Of a stretch of 64,000 nucleotides of DNA, positions 44,905-55,755 are shown piece by piece (the first letter of the stretch is position 1; each line of letters opens with the position of its first letter). The translations under genes and the position numbers were made by a program. Under the pieces are notes generated by a model. The model did no database searches, had not been told where the DNA came from, and was given only the letters and a program-made list of their open reading frames with translations. Source of the DNA: Okeania sp. KiyG1 (lineage in GTDB: Bacteria > Cyanobacteriota > Cyanobacteriia > Cyanobacteriales > Microcoleaceae); contig NZ_BLZO01000042.1 in the NCBI RefSeq assembly GCF_014132355.1, positions 1 to 64,000 of the forward strand. Reading direction: 5' to 3'.

Positions 44905-47624
44905 GTTGAATAAAAAGTCATGCGTAGGGGCGAACAACTCCCAATGATTACATATTACCATGATTTTTTTCGGGATGCAAGGGGAAATACCTCGTCGTTT
45001 TTTTGGAGCTTCACAGAATGCAGATTCTATATTTTGATGAGCGATCGCGGAGCGTTTAGCGGAGCTATGCGTCAGCAAAACGTAGTTTTATCGCGACGGG
45101 GGAAGGGAGTTTTATCTCTTTATTTGCCTATGCTAGAAAATTTGGTGGTGGTGCATTTTCAGAGGAAATACCTTGCCGTTTTTTGAAGCTTAACAGAATG
45201 CAGATTAATCATCCGTGTATCCGTGACCAAATCCTTGTCTGGCTGATGGGGTGAAAATTTTGCCTGTTGTTATTTCTTTATTTTAATGCTTCACAAAATG
45301 AGATTTTTTCTGATGTTTTGATGGTGCGAGTATCTCTTCTATATATATTCAGTAACGATATGCTGTTTTGCCGTTGAATAAAAAGTCATGCGTAGGGGCG
45401 AACAGCCCCCAATAATTAAATCCTATCATAATTTTTTTGGGGATGCAAGAGAAATATCCTTGCCGATTTTTTTGAGCTTCACAAAATGAGAATTTTCTTT
45501 GTTTGTGAATATTGAATATAGCGTTGGCGGAGCAAGTGCGTTAGCTACATCGCTTCTACATGAGTAATATATTGATGTGTTGATGGGGTGAAAATTTGCT
45601 GGTGTCGCCACTTCTTTTCTTAGTAGTGCTTCACAGGATGATAAGTTTTCTGGTGCTTTGATTGTGCAAGTATCTCTTCTATATATATTCAGTGGCGATA
45701 TGCTGTTTTGCCGTTGAATAAAAAGTCATGCGTAGGGGCGAACGACTCCCAATAATTAAATCCTATCATAATTTTTTTGGGGATGCAAGAGAAATATCCT
45801 TGCCGATTTTTTTGAGCTTCACAAAATGATGATTTTTCTTTGTTTGTGAATATTGAATATAGCGATCGCTTTCGCTTATACATGAGTAAATATATTTATG
45901 TGTTGGTGGGGTGAAAAATTTTCCTGCTGTTACTTCTTTTTTTTTGAGTGCTTCACTAGATGAGATTTTCCTCTACTTTGATGGTGTGAGTTTCTCTTCT
46001 ATATATATTCAGTAGCGATATGCTGTTTTTGCGTTGAATAAAAAGTCATGCGTAGGGGCGAACGACTCCCAATGATTAAATCCTATCATAATTTTTTTGG
46101 GGATGCAAGAGAAATATCCTTGCCGATTTTTTTGAGCTTCACAAAATGATGATTCTCTTTGTTTGTGAATATTGAATATAGCGATCGCTTCTACATGAGT
46201 AAATAAAATATATTGGTGTGTTGATGGAGTAAAAGTTTTTCCACTTCTTTTTTTTAAAGCTTCACAGGATGATATTTTTCTGGTGCTTTGATGGTGTGAG
46301 TATCTCTTCTATATATTCAGTGGCGATATGCTGTTTTTGTGTTGAATAAAAAGTCATGCGTATGGGCGAACAACTCCCAATAATTAAATCCTATCATAAT
46401 TTTTTTGGGGATGCAAGAGAAATATCCTTGCCGATTTTTTTGAGCTTCACAAAATGATGATTCTCTTTGTTTGTGAATATTGAATATAGCGTTGGCGGAG
46501 CAAGTGCGTTAGCTACATCGCTTCTACATGAGTAATATATTGATGTGTTGATGAGGTGAAAATTTGCTGGTGTCGCCACTTCTTTTCTTAGTAGTGCTTC
46601 ACAGGATGATAAGTTTTCTGGTGCTTTGATGGTGTGAGTATCTCTTCTATATATATTCAGTGGCGATATGCTGTTTTTTTGTTGAATAAAAAGTCATGTA
46701 TAGGGGCGAGCGACTCCCAATGATTAAATCCTATCATAATTTTTTTGGGGATGCAAGGGGAATATCCTTGCCGATTTTTTTGTAGCTCCACAAAATGATG
46801 ATTTTCTTTGTTTGTGGATATTCAATACTAGCGTTGGCGGAGCAAGTGCGTTAGCTACATCGCTTCTACATGAGTAAATAAAATATATTGGTGTGTTGAT
46901 GGAGTAAAAGTTTTTCCACTTCTTTTTTTGAAAGCTTCACAGGATGAGATTTTTCTGATGTTTTGATAGTGTGAGTATCTCTTCTATATATGTTCAGTGG
47001 CGAAATGCTGTTTTTGCATTGAATAAAAAGTCATGCGTAGGGGCGAGTAACCACCAATGATTACATACTACTATGATTTTTTTGGGGATGCAACAGGAAA
47101 TTCCTTGCCGATTTTTTTGAGCTTCATAAAATGATGATTTTTATTTGTAAATATACAGCACTGGGTAAATAGGTTAGGGTAATTATCAAAACTCAAACTC
47201 ACTCAGGGATTACTTCTAATTTCGCGCCTTCTAACTTTTGACTTTTGACTTTTGACTTGAGGGTAGCGATCGCTTCTACATGAGTAAATAAAATATATTG
47301 ATGTGTTGATGGTAGAAAATTTGGTGGTGGTGCATTGTGATTATTTTTTACGAGGCGCGGCAGTAACAGTCGGAGCATCTTGCTCCCGTGCCAGATATTC
47401 TTTTTTCCTGTCGCTACTTCTTTTCTTAGTAGTGCTTCACAAGATGAGATTTTTTCTGATGTTTTGATGGTGTGAGTTTCTCTTCTATATATATTCAGTG
47501 GCGAAATGCTATTTTTGAGTTGAATAAAAAGTCATGCGCAGGGGCGAGTAACCCCCAATAATTACATACTACTATGATTTTTTTAGGAATGCAAGGGGAA
47601 ATTCCTTCCCGCCCGACTTAATTT
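44905..47624. repeat. Eight-unit tandem array of ~305-340-bp repeats
   Basis: Units begin (G)TTGAATAAAAAGTCATGCG at 44905, 45373, 45713, 46033, 46341, 46681, about 47018 and 47519. Common blocks in order: AGGGGCGAACGACTCCCAAT, ATCCTATCATAATTTTTTTG, GGGATGCAAGAGAAATATCC, TTGAGCTTCACAAAATGATG, TTTGTTTGTGAATATTGAAT, a HIP1 site, CTACATGAGTAA, GTGTTGATGGGGTGAAAA, GTGCTTCACAGGATGA, TGGTGTGAGTATCTCTTCTA and TATATTCAGTGGCGATATGC. First and last full units are longer through insertions (468 and about 501 bp). Short minus-strand frames of 61-64 codons recur but shift frame between units, so coding is unlikely. Confidence 0.85.
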
Positions 47625-47793
47625 TTAGAGCTTCACAGAATGCAGATTAATCATCCCTACATCTGTAGCAAAATCCTTGTCTGACAATAACTTCTCTCGG
47701 TCTGAAGAAAAATTTACCCGCTCTGCAGGAGGGAAAAGAGAAAAGAAAAAGAGGGAAAAGGGAAAAAGAGGAAAAGAACAAAGGGGAAGAATT

Positions 47794-49737
47794 CTAGGAA
47801 CCAGAGACAGGCAAGACAATCCGAAAACCCCCATTGCTGACGACTTTATCGGCATCGTGGTTGTAACGCACGGCACTCCGACAATCCCTAGAATTGTTGA
47901 CCCAGCTACCGCCACGGAGCAGTCTTCTATTACTATTACCTCCAGTTTCCCAAGCACTACCATCATTAGGTGCTCCATTATAATTATCGTGCCAAACATC
48001 CTGACACCATTTCAGGACATTGCCGTGCATATCATACAAACCAAAGGCATTGGGTGGAAAAATTCCTACATCTGTTGTTTCTCCACGATATATTCCTTTC
48101 GGTGCATCAGCATAAGGATGATTACCATTGTAGTTAACTAACTCAGACGTTATAGTTTCACCAAAATAAAATGGTGTAGTTGTTCCTGCACGGGCGCGCA
48201 TATTCCCACTGACTCTCACTGGGTAAACTATATTTTTTACCTGTCCTGTCTGAGAGTTTCTGACAAAATTCTGTCGCTTCGTACCAATTTACTTTTTCTA
48301 CAGGACGGTTTGTACCTTTCAACTTAGAAGGATTATTTCCCATGACTGCTTGCCATTGTGCTTGAGTGACTGGATACTTCCCCATGAAAAATTCTGGCAC
48401 ATCTACATCATGTTGCGGACCTTCTCTATCCCATCTCCCTGCTTCCGTCTCTGGAGACCCCATGAGAAATCTACCTGCAGGAATTTTTACCATTTCCAGG
48501 GAGACTCCATTGCCGACATTTTCTATCATTACTTCTGCTTGACCTTCACTACTACTTATTTCTTCTCCTCTGCTGTTAACTGTGACGGTGGTAAATTTCT
48601 GAATGGGAACTCTTGGTTGTGGTGGAGGAGAAGGTTCTGGTATTGGTTGAGGAGTAGAAATTATTTCTGGAGATGGTTTCTTCTCGACACCTCTACTTAA
48701 TATTGCTGCTACAAACCCACTTCCTGCTAAACCTCCTAATATTAATATTTGTCTTCTGTTTTTATGAGGTTGGGTTTGAGTTTTTGGTATAGATGAAGTT
48801 ATTGGTTGTGGTGTGAGTATGGATTTTGTTTTTGGTGGAGTTTGAATTGTTGGTGCTGGTTTTGGTTGTGGTGGAGTTTGAATTGTTGGTGCTGGTTTTG
48901 GTTGTGGTGGAGTTTGAATCTTTAATGCTTCTAATACTTTCGTAGCATTTTCATAACGCTGTGGAAAATATTCATGTACCATCCTATCTAATATATTTGC
49001 TAGATAGTTACTTACTTGTGCTTCGTTTCGCCAGATAACATTTCCTGTATTTGGGTCTTTTGGTAAATTTCCTGGGTTTTTACCAGTCAGTGCTTTTATT
49101 CCTACCATTCCTACTGCATATATATCGCTACTCAGTTTTGGTTTACCGATCGCCTGTTCGCTTGGCATATATTCAGGGGTTCCAACTGCTACGGTTAAGG
49201 TTGTTGTTCCTGGTTGGTTTGCTGTGGTTAATACGTTTATTTCTTTTACTGCTCCAAAGTCGATTAATACTATTTTTTGTCTGACTTACGACGCATCAAG
49301 TTTTCTGGTTTGATGTCTCGATGAATAATATTATTTTTATGAGCTTTTTATAATGCTGATAATATTCCTTTGAGTAGGGTAATGGTGTAAGATTCGCTTA
49401 ATTTTTTTCCTGGTGTTAGTTCTTTGCTTATATCGTGCCCTTCGATATATTCTTGTACTAGGTAAAATTCTGTTCTTTCTTGGAAGTGGGCAAATAGTTT
49501 TGGTATTTGGTCTGAGTCTTTGCCTAGTTTATATAAGGTTTCTGCTTCTGTTTCAAATAATTTTTGGGCAATAGCTAATGTTTCTGGGTCTGAGGTTTTG
49601 GGTGATAGATGTTTGACTACGCATTTTGGTTTGCCTGGTAAGTCTAAATCTTGAGCTAGGTAGGTATCTCCGAATCCTCCACTTCCTAGAGTGTCTATTA
49701 TTTTGTAGTGGTTTCTCAGGATTTTTCCAGACTGCAT
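47794..49737 (-). pseudogene. Ser/Thr protein kinase fused to a formylglycine-generating-enzyme (SUMF1) domain, multiply interrupted
   Basis: Start ATG 49737 (MQSGKILRNHYKIIDTLGSG). Kinase: GSGGFGDTYLAQD, VVKHL, then a TAA at 49348-49350 where LEKAHKNN is expected, followed by IIHRDIKPENL. A second break is one A missing before IVLIDFGAVKEI (about 49273). Then VGTPEYMPSEQA, a linker with the repeat PTIQTPPQPKPA, and one membrane helix (RQILILGGLAGSGFVAAIL). The C-terminus is an FGE-sulfatase domain: VEMVKIPAGRFLMGSPETEA, YPVTQAQWQAVMGNNPS, a third break near 48198 (EYARPCRN against RAGTTTPF), then NAFGLYDMHGNVLKWCQDVW and RLLRGGSWVNNSRDCRSAVR. Cyanobacterial kinases of this plan are common. 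Three lesions favour real decay, though two could be read errors. Confidence 0.8.
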
Positions 49738-49901
49738 TTTCAGTTATCAGTTATCAGTTATCAGTTATCAGCTTTTTTAGTTATTAGTTACCAGTTATTA
49801 GATTTCTTCTTATTCAGTTATCAGTTATCAGCTATTCTTCAACAATTAGCATTAAAGAATTAAACTCATTCATTACTAATTACTTTAGTGGGCAAGTATG
49901 G

Positions 49902-50441
49902 TTTTTTGGCCTAATTTTTTTGAGTCTATATGAGCGCACCTTTTCCATTCTATTTATAATATCATGTCAAGTTTTTTTGTCAATCCCCCTTTTTTCAGTT
50001 ATCAGTTATCAGTTATCAGTTATCAGTATCCAGTTAGTAGTATCCAGTTAGTAGTAGGAGTTGAGAAATCAAATAAATATTTCATGACTTACACAAAGGC
50101 ACTATTTATAGAGTCCTATAACTATTGGACAATAGTTATGAGCGCTATATATAGCGTATCTGCGTAAGTCCTATATTTAATGGGTTAAAACCCTACTACA
50201 AACAAAGGAGATTTCAGCAACGCCCAAAAATTAAATCAATTATTGTACACAAATCATCAATTATTTTCCCCTACTCTGTACGGACGTTGCATGCAATGTA
50301 CCTACTACTCTCTCTTTTGTGGAGATATCTAAATTGAAATACTTTTTTTGATGAGCGATCGCCTGTCGTTAAGATTTTGTACTAGAAATTGTTTTTCCCA
50401 ATCTGATTTTGTATTAGTTCCTACTCTGTTCCCTATTCTCT
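49902..50441. repeat. Direct duplication, copy 1 (contains family A element)
   Basis: Aligns along its whole length with 50495-50926: TTTTTTGGCCTAATTTTTTT, ATATCATGTCAAGTTTTTTT, AACAAAGGAGATTTCAG, TTGATGAGCGATCGCCT. The main difference is a 91-bp family A element plus its 5-bp target duplication at 50083-50178. Confidence 0.8.
50083..50173. repeat. Family A MITE with 5-bp TSD and local empty site
   Basis: Starts CATGACTTACACAAAGGC, ends TGCGTAAGTCCTA, flanked by TATTT on both sides (50078-50082 and 50174-50178). The empty site in copy 2 reads AATAAATATTTAATGGG (50644-50660), with a single TATTT. Confidence 0.85.
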
Positions 50442-50494
50442 AGAATTATCAATTCTGTTATCGGTTATTAGACTGCCTAGTAGAGGAATATAGC

Positions 50495-50926
50495 TTTTTT
50501 GGCCTAATTTTTTTGAGTATATATGAGCGCATCTTTCCCATTATATTTATGATATCATGTCAAGTTTTTTTGTCAATCCCCCTTTTTTCAGTTATCAGTT
50601 ATCAGTTATCAGTATCCAGTTAGTAGTAGGAGTTGAGAAATAGAATAAATATTTAATGGGCTAAAACCCTACTACAAACAAAGGAGATTTCAGTAACGCC
50701 CAAAAATTAAATCAATTATTGTACACAAATCATCAATTATTTCCCCCTGTTCTGTACGGACGTTGTATGCAACTACTACTCCCTCTTTTCTGGAGATATC
50801 TAAATAATCAGAATAATTAAAATGCTTTTTTTTGATGAGCGATCGCCTCTCATCAAGATTTTGCACTAGAAGTTGTTTTTCCCCACCTAGTTTTGTATTT
50901 GTTCCTACTCTCTTCCCTATTCCCTA
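50495..50926. repeat. Direct duplication, copy 2 (empty site)
   Basis: 432-bp partner of 49902-50441, lacking the family A element. Other differences are scattered substitutions and fewer CAGTTAT units. Confidence 0.8.
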
Positions 50927-51763
50927 AGCTCCTAAATTTTGTGCCTTATCCAAGTAAAAAAGGCGATCTATCTATAAAATTATTGATCGGCAATAATCTT
51001 TAATTTTTATTTTACAAACTAGCTAAAACTTATATCTGTAAAGCTATTTAGATTTATATATATATTTTTTGTACCTATCGATACTAAAAATAGTCATAGT
51101 AATTATCTATTAATTATCAACAGTAGTTTTGATTCTATAGGAGTTTACTTTGTCTCAGACTGTATCTTTAAACACTTGGAAAGTTTTAAGTTTTTTCTGA
51201 GTTCAGCCTTTCTTTAATTACAAGATATTTTCTGCATCATTCAAATCAAACTACTAAATTACTCACACAAAACTTTCATTTATTGCAATAGTTTAGTAAG
51301 TTATATCAAAATACTTAAGGAAAATTATGGAAAATTAAATATAATTTTCTCCTGAAAGTTAGTTGTATTTATTGATAAAGAATAAATAGACACTACTTAA
51401 TTTTCACCTGTAGATTGATTAAATAAATTATGAGACAATTTTGAAAATCTAGTAAGTACTTATATTATTTATATTCTGTGAATATTCTTGTTTGACATAA
51501 AAGCTTGAATATGTTAAAAAAATAATTGATCATTGCCACCATATTTTGAGGAAATGAGAATAGATTAAACTGGCCTCAAGTCAGCTAAATAAATTAGTTT
51601 TTAAGATTAAATCAAAATGCCTAATATTTATAAATATAAAATTTATGAAGTTAACTAAAGTAGAGAATTGCAATTAATTTTATAGATAAATATGAGTTTC
51701 TCAACCATTTTATGCGAATAAAACTTATCTGAACGAAATAACTTGTGAAATAAAATAACTATT

Positions 51764-51917
51764 AGAGGTTGTCTGAGAAGTCCCATGTGCTACATCTAAG
51801 CCCTCTAAATCCCCCAAAATTGGGGGAATTTTAGAAGCAAATTTACTCTTGTTCCCCCCAAAGTTGGGGGGCTAGGGGGGCAAAATTCAGTATCAAAAAA
51901 CTTTTCAGATATCCTCT
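51764..51917. repeat. Family H MITE, complete
   Basis: Ends AGAGGTTGTCTGAGAAGT and ACTTTTCAGATATCCTCT are inverted repeats. The core has AATCCCCCAAAATTGGGGG and CCCCCCAAAGTTGGGGGG stems. It lies directly upstream of the glycosidase gene and may supply or block its promoter. Confidence 0.7.
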
Positions 51918-51979
51918 TAATTCAAGCAATTATTAATGAATTTTATTTGAATACTTATTTAATTAAATCAAGAGGAGTA

Positions 51980-54900
51980 ATGAGTAAAAAAAAGCCTATA
52001 TATAAACAACTTTTACCACAACTAACAAGTGCCTTACTAAGTTTAATTGTACTGTTACCGACCCCAAGTAGAGCTGATGCTTTATTAGGAATAATTCGAG
52101 ATGATGGAAATACAGATGAATGGAATAACATCATTACACGAATACGCAATCTAGGTATCAGTTATGAACCTATTGATTTAAGACAAATTAATACAGTAGC
52201 TGACCTATCTGGGGTGAAAGTTATCTTTTTACCAAACATTGAAACCTTAACTGAAACTCAAGTAGACATTATAGAAGAGTGGGTAAAACAGGGAGGGAAA
52301 TTAATAGCTAGTGGCCAGGTAGGGAGAAAATCTAAACCAGGAGTAAGGCAAGAATTGCGATCGCTCCTTGGGTCTTATTGGGCGTTTCCTTTGAGTCAAC
52401 CTGCAATACCGGAGGCAAGATATCGTTGTTTAGATATTGCTTGCAAAAAGTCTACCAGTTGGGCACCGATGGGAAATGACCAAGATACTGTTGAGGGTGG
52501 AGTATTAATTCCGGCAGGGTTAAGCAGTACAACTGCAGCTATTTGGAAAGGAAGTTCGGGTTCTTCAGCGGTAGTAATTACTCCTCAAGCAACCTACTTC
52601 GGTTGGAACTGGGGTAGTAATACCTCTGCAACGTTAGATAGTGCTTGGTTGCAAGCTGTGTTAAATCGTTATCAGAGTCAGCCACAATTTACAGCTAGAA
52701 ATAATAATCCATTACCCACAGCGAATAGTAGACCGACTGCTCCCATTACTCCTAGCACTAACCCGGTTAAAATTAGACCCCGTATTTCCTCTGCACCAAC
52801 AACGACTGAAAATAGGAATCAAGTTAGAGTTCAACCTAGAACTGCACCAGTAAATTCAAATACAAGTCAACCACCGACTACAACTCAAAATTCGACTGAA
52901 AATACCAATCAAGTTAAAGTTCAACCTCAAACTGCACCAGTAAATTCAAATCAACCTCCGACGACAACTCAAAATTCGACTGAAAATACCAATCAAGTTA
53001 GAGTTCAACCTCAAACTGCACCAGTAAATTCAAATCAACCTCCGACGACAACTCAAAACTCGACTGAAAATACCAATCAAGTTAGAGTTCAACCTCAAAC
53101 TGCACCAGTAAATTCAAATATAAATCAACCTCCGACGACAACTCAAAATTCGACTACGGAGCAAGATAATATTTGGCTCAGAAGTCAGCAACAGAAGACA
53201 ACCACCGAACAAAAACCACCACAACAAAATCAACCACCAGGAACACTAGGTAGTCAAAATAATAATTTAACCTCACAGACAAATACAGCTCCCAAGAGTA
53301 ACAACATTTGGAACAGATATCGAGAACAGATAGACCGACAAAACCAGCAAGCTGAAAATATCAGTACTAAGGAAAGAGTCGTTAATTCACTAGAAAACTC
53401 TAGTTCAGAAACCGCAAATAATAGAGACAATATTTGGAACAGAGCTAGACAGCAAACTGAGCAACAAAATCAACCAACTGAAAATATCAGTACCAAGGAA
53501 ACCGATAACCCTACTCCAGAAACCGCAAATAATAGAGACAATATTTGGAATAGATCCAGACAACAAACAACGACACCATCCTCTCGCCGTAATCCCCTAG
53601 CTGCCATACTCCGACCTTTACCCCCACCAGAGGTACAAGTACCAAACTCCCAAACAGACCCTTCATCAGAATCAGCACCTGCGGGTTTGGAAGTCAGACA
53701 GGGAAACTATCCAATTAGTAGAGCAGAAGCTAATGCAATGTTGCAAGAGTTAAATAATCTCTTGGGTAGATTTGAAAGTGCTTTAGTTGCAGCAAAATCA
53801 GCAAATGTAGAAGTTAATTTGTCAGCAGATAAAGGTAGTTTGGTAGCTACCAATAGCGATCGTAGTACATTTATTGCTCAAAGAAATCGAGAAATAAGTA
53901 ATGCTCAACAAATAGTCGAACGAGCACGCTTGACAATTCAAAGATTCCCCCAACAAGTGGCATCCAAACAATATGCTACTGCTAGAAATCAATGGCTGCA
54001 AACAAGGCAAATGTTGTGGCAGAATTATCCCACTGATGGAGAAAGAGCAGGGGCTGAAATTAGAGCTGTGTGGTTAGACAGGGGTACAATTGTTAGGGCG
54101 CGGTCAGAACGTGGTTTGGCAATGGTTTTTGACCGACTTGCTGCTGCTGGTATTAATACTGTTTTCTTTGAAACTCTTAATGCTGGTTACACAATTTATC
54201 CCAGTAATGTTGCTCCCAGACAGAATCCTTTGACAATTTCCTGGGACCCACTTGAGTCTGCTGTTAAATTAGCTCGCGAGCGGAATATGGAGATACACGC
54301 TTGGATATGGACGTTTGCGACGGGGAATAAAGCTCATAATCGCGCTCTTGGTCAGCCAGATAGTTATTTAGGTCCGGTGATTTCGGCTCATCCTGATTGG
54401 GTGATGACTGATAAAAGGGGTCGGAAAAGACATCCTTCTGATGGGAAGGTATATATGGACCCTGCTAATCCTTATGTTCGGCAATATTTGCTGAGGATAA
54501 TAGATGAAATTGCTAGTCGTTATCAGGTTGATGGGATTCAACTTGACTATATTCGCTATCCTTTTCAAAATCCTGGTCGGAATTTTTCTTATGGTTACAG
54601 CACCATAGCTCGTCAACAGTTTCAGCGGTTGCATGGTGTAGACCCGATGAAGATTTCTTCACGCGATCGCCAAAATAGGTGGAAGTGGACTGAGTTTAAG
54701 ATTAATCAAGTTAATAGTTTTGTGGCGGATACTTCGAGATTTCTCAAACAGAAATATCCAAGGATAATTTTGTCGGCGGCGGTGTTTCCTTTTCCACGTC
54801 ATGAGCGGTTTGATAAAATTCAGCAAGATTGGGATACTTGGGTTCTCAGGGGTGATATTGATTTGTTGACTCCGATGACTTATGCTTTGGATACGAATCG

Positions 54901-55543
54901 TTTTCAGCAAATTACGCAACCGCTGACAAGTACGCGAGTATTAGGTAGTACTTTGATAACGCCTGCAGTTAAGCTTTTGAATATTCCTGAAATTGTTGCG
55001 GTTGACCAAATTCAAGCGGCGAGGGATTTGCCTACAGGGGGTTATATTATTTTTGCTGCGGAAAGAATTACTGGGGGGTTACATGGATTTTTGACTCGTA
55101 CTCAGGGAGGACCGGAAACAGGGAAGAATAGTAGAGCTTCATTGAATGCTTTTGCGAACCCTTCTCATGTTGTGGAGGGTCCTATTCCGTATCGACAACC
55201 GTTTGCAGCAGCAGCAGATCGTTTTCAAGCTTTGAAAAAGGAATGGAGTTTTTTGTTGGCAAATGAGCAACTTTCTATGAGGAAGTCTGAGCTTGAGAGT
55301 TGGCGGAATCAAGCTGAGGAGTTGGCAGCAGATTTGAATCAATTGGCTGAAAATCCGGATAATAGTAATTTGAATCAAGCTAGAAATAGTTTGAGAAGAT
55401 TTCAGTTACAGTTTAGGAGTTCTATGAGTGTTCATGGGAGGGAAAATGCTTATCAAGTTCAGACTTGGCAAAATCGTTTAGCTGCTTTGGAAATGTTGTT
55501 AAATTATGGGGAGCGGGTGCGGTTAAAAAGTGGGAGATTTTGA
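51980..55543 (+). CDS. Large secreted GHL10/DUF187-type glycoside hydrolase with N-terminal amidotransferase-like domain
   Basis: About 1187 aa. Start ATG 51980 (MSKKKPIYKQLLPQ) with GAGGAG just upstream, favoured over an in-frame TTG at 51947. Signal peptide to about ADA (TSALLSLIVLLPTPSRADA). N-terminal alpha/beta domain (LLGIIRDDGNTDEWNNIITR, VIFLPNIETLTETQVDIIEE, GGKLIASGQVG) resembles class I glutamine-amidotransferase-like sensor folds. A disordered linker has about four 29-residue repeats (NQVRVQPQTAPVNSN, PPTTTQNSTEN) and then DNIWNRxRQQ repeats. The catalytic-type domain (about 690-970) has EIRAVWLDRGTIVRARSERG, INTVFFETLNAGYTIYPSNV, AWIWTFATGN, VDGIQLDYIRYPFQNPGRNF and LLTPMTYALD, matching the GHL10 (PF02638) barrel. 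C-terminal coiled coil. Likely acts on envelope or sheath polysaccharide; substrate unknown. Confidence 0.9.
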   Translation: MSKKKPIYKQLLPQLTSALLSLIVLLPTPSRADALLGIIRDDGNTDEWNNIITRIRNLGISYEPIDLRQINTVADLSGVKVIFLPNIETLTETQVDIIEEWVKQGGKLIASGQVGRKSKPGVRQELRSLLGSYWAFPLSQPAIPEARYRCLDIACKKSTSWAPMGNDQDTVEGGVLIPAGLSSTTAAIWKGSSGSSAVVITPQATYFGWNWGSNTSATLDSAWLQAVLNRYQSQPQFTARNNNPLPTANSRPTAPITPSTNPVKIRPRISSAPTTTENRNQVRVQPRTAPVNSNTSQPPTTTQNSTENTNQVKVQPQTAPVNSNQPPTTTQNSTENTNQVRVQPQTAPVNSNQPPTTTQNSTENTNQVRVQPQTAPVNSNINQPPTTTQNSTTEQDNIWLRSQQQKTTTEQKPPQQNQPPGTLGSQNNNLTSQTNTAPKSNNIWNRYREQIDRQNQQAENISTKERVVNSLENSSSETANNRDNIWNRARQQTEQQNQPTENISTKETDNPTPETANNRDNIWNRSRQQTTTPSSRRNPLAAILRPLPPPEVQVPNSQTDPSSESAPAGLEVRQGNYPISRAEANAMLQELNNLLGRFESALVAAKSANVEVNLSADKGSLVATNSDRSTFIAQRNREISNAQQIVERARLTIQRFPQQVASKQYATARNQWLQTRQMLWQNYPTDGERAGAEIRAVWLDRGTIVRARSERGLAMVFDRLAAAGINTVFFETLNAGYTIYPSNVAPRQNPLTISWDPLESAVKLARERNMEIHAWIWTFATGNKAHNRALGQPDSYLGPVISAHPDWVMTDKRGRKRHPSDGKVYMDPANPYVRQYLLRIIDEIASRYQVDGIQLDYIRYPFQNPGRNFSYGYSTIARQQFQRLHGVDPMKISSRDRQNRWKWTEFKINQVNSFVADTSRFLKQKYPRIILSAAVFPFPRHERFDKIQQDWDTWVLRGDIDLLTPMTYALDTNRFQQITQPLTSTRVLGSTLITPAVKLLNIPEIVAVDQIQAARDLPTGGYIIFAAERITGGLHGFLTRTQGGPETGKNSRASLNAFANPSHVVEGPIPYRQPFAAAADRFQALKKEWSFLLANEQLSMRKSELESWRNQAEELAADLNQLAENPDNSNLNQARNSLRRFQLQFRSSMSVHGRENAYQVQTWQNRLAALEMLLNYGERVRLKSGRF

Positions 55544-55633
55544 CAGGAATTACGCAAATTAACTTTGAAAACGCTAATGTAGGGGCGAATGGCATTCGCC
55601 CTTAGTCTATTTAGTGTCCGTGCGTAAGTCCTG
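55544..55633. repeat. Family A MITE flush with the glycosidase stop codon
   Basis: Ends CAGGAATTACGCAAATT and TGCGTAAGTCCTG. Left flank TTTGA (55539-55543, which contains the TGA stop) and right flank TTTAA (55634-55638) form a 4-of-5 target duplication. The interior carries GGGGCGAATGGCATTCGCCC, a palindrome. Confidence 0.75.
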
Positions 55634-55755
55634 TTTAAGTTTGCTAGTTATGTTGGTAGTGATATTTGTTGGTATACTCTTTTAATTATTACAGTGGTGT
55701 TAGCTCAGTTGTAACTGAGCGTACAGGTAGAGTTTATGCCTAAATTTAATTACAA

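Larger units (their letters stand above)
49738..51979. other. 2.2-kb gene-free spacer with a large duplication and two MITEs
   Basis: CAGTTAT heptamers (about 49740-49770, 49818-49835, 49995-50030, 50588-50612). A direct duplication at 49902-50441 and 50495-50926; the first copy contains a family A element. From 50930 to 51760 the DNA is very AT-rich with no feature recognised. A family H element lies at 51764-51917, 63 bp before the next gene. Confidence 0.65.

Noticed and set aside
44887-46579. Recurring minus-strand frames of 61-64 codons in the tandem array (for example 45426-45611 and 46394-46579) as a family of small proteins
   Set aside because: The same DNA block is read in different frames in different units because of single-base length changes, no consistent ribosome binding site is present, and the start positions differ. 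The frames are by-products of the repeat.
44905-47624. CRISPR array
   Set aside because: Repeat units are over 300 bp with no short conserved repeat alternating with unique spacers, and there are no cas genes in the window.
53822-55378. Several minus-strand frames inside the glycosidase gene
   Set aside because: They are shadows of a long gene with clear domain motifs on the plus strand and have no supporting signals.
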